Origin: Lachnospiraceae bacterium
Lineage (GTDB): Bacteria; Bacillota; Clostridia; Lachnospirales; Lachnospiraceae
NCBI GenBank assembly: GCA_003447895.1
Contig: DLYC01000239.1
Span: forward strand, 1-7,962
Direction: 5' to 3'
Length of the DNA stretch: 7,962 nt
A model generated the notes under the pieces. It ran no database searches, was not told the DNA's origin, and was given only the letters and a program-made list of their open reading frames with translations. A program made the position numbers and the translations under genes. Below, one piece after another: positions 7,666 to 7,962 of the stretch (position 1 is the stretch's first letter; every line of letters starts with the position of its first letter).

Positions 7666-7694
7666 TTGACAAGGCCCGCAAAAGTGCCTAAAAT
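7666..7694 (+). promoter_or_regulatory. Near-consensus sigma-A promoter for the T-box leader
   Basis: TTGACA at 7666-7671 is a perfect -35. TAAAAT at 7689-7694 is a 5-of-6 -10, and the spacer is the optimal 17 bases. Transcription should start at about 7700-7702. The -35 begins 14 bases after the acyltransferase stop codon. No terminator for the upstream operon is visible in between. Confidence 0.85.
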
Positions 7695-7701
7695 AGCGAT
7701 T

Positions 7702-7746
7702 GTTACGGTTTATAGGGAGAAACTATGCAGTATCCCGCGCCGTAAC
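7702..7746 (+). other. 5'-terminal hairpin of the leader RNA
   Basis: GTTACGG (7702-7708) is perfectly complementary to CCGTAAC (7740-7746). Inside it, GGGA (7715-7718) can pair with TCCC (7733-7736). The stem begins at or within a base or two of the predicted transcription start, so the nascent RNA would fold at its very 5' end, just before T-box Stem I. A 5' stem can protect an RNA from decay; that role here is inference. Confidence 0.55.
7725..7745 (+). CDS. Possible 6-codon leader ORF (MQYPAP) inside the 5' hairpin
   Basis: ATG at 7725 is preceded by AGGGAG (7714-7719) at a spacing of 5, and the frame ends at TAA 7743-7745 after six codons. The Shine-Dalgarno overlaps the GGGA strand of the inner helix (7715-7718). 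Such a short frame can arise by chance, and T-box leaders do not normally need a translated peptide. Recorded as a weak possibility only. Confidence 0.15.
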   Translation: MQYPAP

Positions 7747-7750
7747 AGGC

Positions 7751-7962
7751 GGACGCTGAGCATGTGTCAGTAGCAGACTGCCGGGCGCTCTAACAGAGAA
7801 CCCGCCCTGGGGCTGGAAGGCGGGAGAGCAGCAGATCTGTGAATTTCAGCATGGGAGTCCTCCGCGAAAAGTGTAAGGCGATAAGCGGATGCGGCTGCGG
7901 CAGCAAAGAGCAGCGAACAAATGAGCGCAGGCGGGTGATGCGACAGGGAGCGGTCTGACAAG
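7751..7962 (+). promoter_or_regulatory. T-box riboswitch, 5' part (Stem I and linker), probable tRNA-Phe type
   Basis: Stem I is complete and fits the T-box model. GGAC (7751-7754) pairs with GTCC (7857-7860), followed by a kink-turn: 3-base bulge GCT, then GA opposite GA. CATG (7761-7764) pairs with CATG (7850-7853). The specifier loop has AGTA (7769-7772) on the 5' side and GAATTTCAG (7841-7849) on the 3' side. CAGACTGC (7774-7781) pairs with GCAGATCTG (7831-7839) with one bulged base. GCTCT (7787-7791) pairs with AGAGC (7825-7829), and CCCGCC (7801-7806) with GGCGGG (7819-7824). The AGAGA bulge (7795-7799) and the GGCTGGAA loop (7811-7818) match the two elements that grip the tRNA elbow. 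In the usual GAA-N-codon-A layout the specifier reads TTC (7845-7847), phenylalanine; a one-base offset gives TTT, also Phe. The antiterminator T-box sequence and terminator lie beyond the window. Uncharged tRNA binding should allow transcription of the downstream gene. Confidence 0.85.

Noticed and set aside
7767..7961. Minus-strand open frame of 64 codons near the right edge
   Set aside because: It is antisense to T-box Stem I, whose paired structure explains the sequence. No ribosome binding site or protein family was recognised.
1..7962. CRISPR arrays, insertion sequences, tRNA or rRNA genes, phage or defence modules
   Set aside because: I saw no regularly spaced repeats, transposase motifs, cloverleaf-like stretches or defence-associated domains on either strand.

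Overview
The window looks like chromosomal DNA from a Gram-positive anaerobe of the class Clostridia, most likely Lachnospiraceae-like. This is inferred, not proven. The supporting signs are strong purine-rich ribosome binding sites, a moderate G+C coding style, a Firmicutes-type LacZ beta-galactosidase, an acyltransferase of a type common in gut clostridia, and the 5' part of a T-box riboswitch. All genes read on the + strand. I see no insertion sequence, CRISPR array, tRNA, rRNA or phage gene.

Layout. 1-210 is the C-terminal end of an aldo/keto reductase. 300-1058 encodes a lipoprotein with a YkuD-type L,D-transpeptidase-like domain. 1130-1563 is a frame-disrupted remnant of a single-pass membrane protein, probably the N-terminus of a former sensor. 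1567-3599 is a two-component system: an OmpR/PhoB-type response regulator and its histidine kinase, overlapping by 4 bases. 3671-6610 encodes a family GH2 LacZ-type beta-galactosidase, followed 6 bases later by a membrane acyltransferase (acyltransferase 3 family, 6617-7651). From 7666 a near-consensus sigma-A promoter drives a leader RNA. That leader starts with a 5' hairpin and continues into a well-formed T-box Stem I. The gene it controls lies beyond the window; the specifier points to phenylalanine.

How the parts relate. The kinase and regulator are one translationally coupled signalling pair; their target is not visible. The lipoprotein, the broken membrane protein and the kinase all act at the cell envelope, but only their proximity links them. 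The beta-galactosidase is cytoplasmic and would hydrolyse imported lactose or galactosides; no sugar transporter is in view. The acyltransferase is probably co-transcribed with it. I found no convincing new multi-gene system. The points most worth a second look are the disrupted gene before the two-component system and the architecture of the T-box leader.
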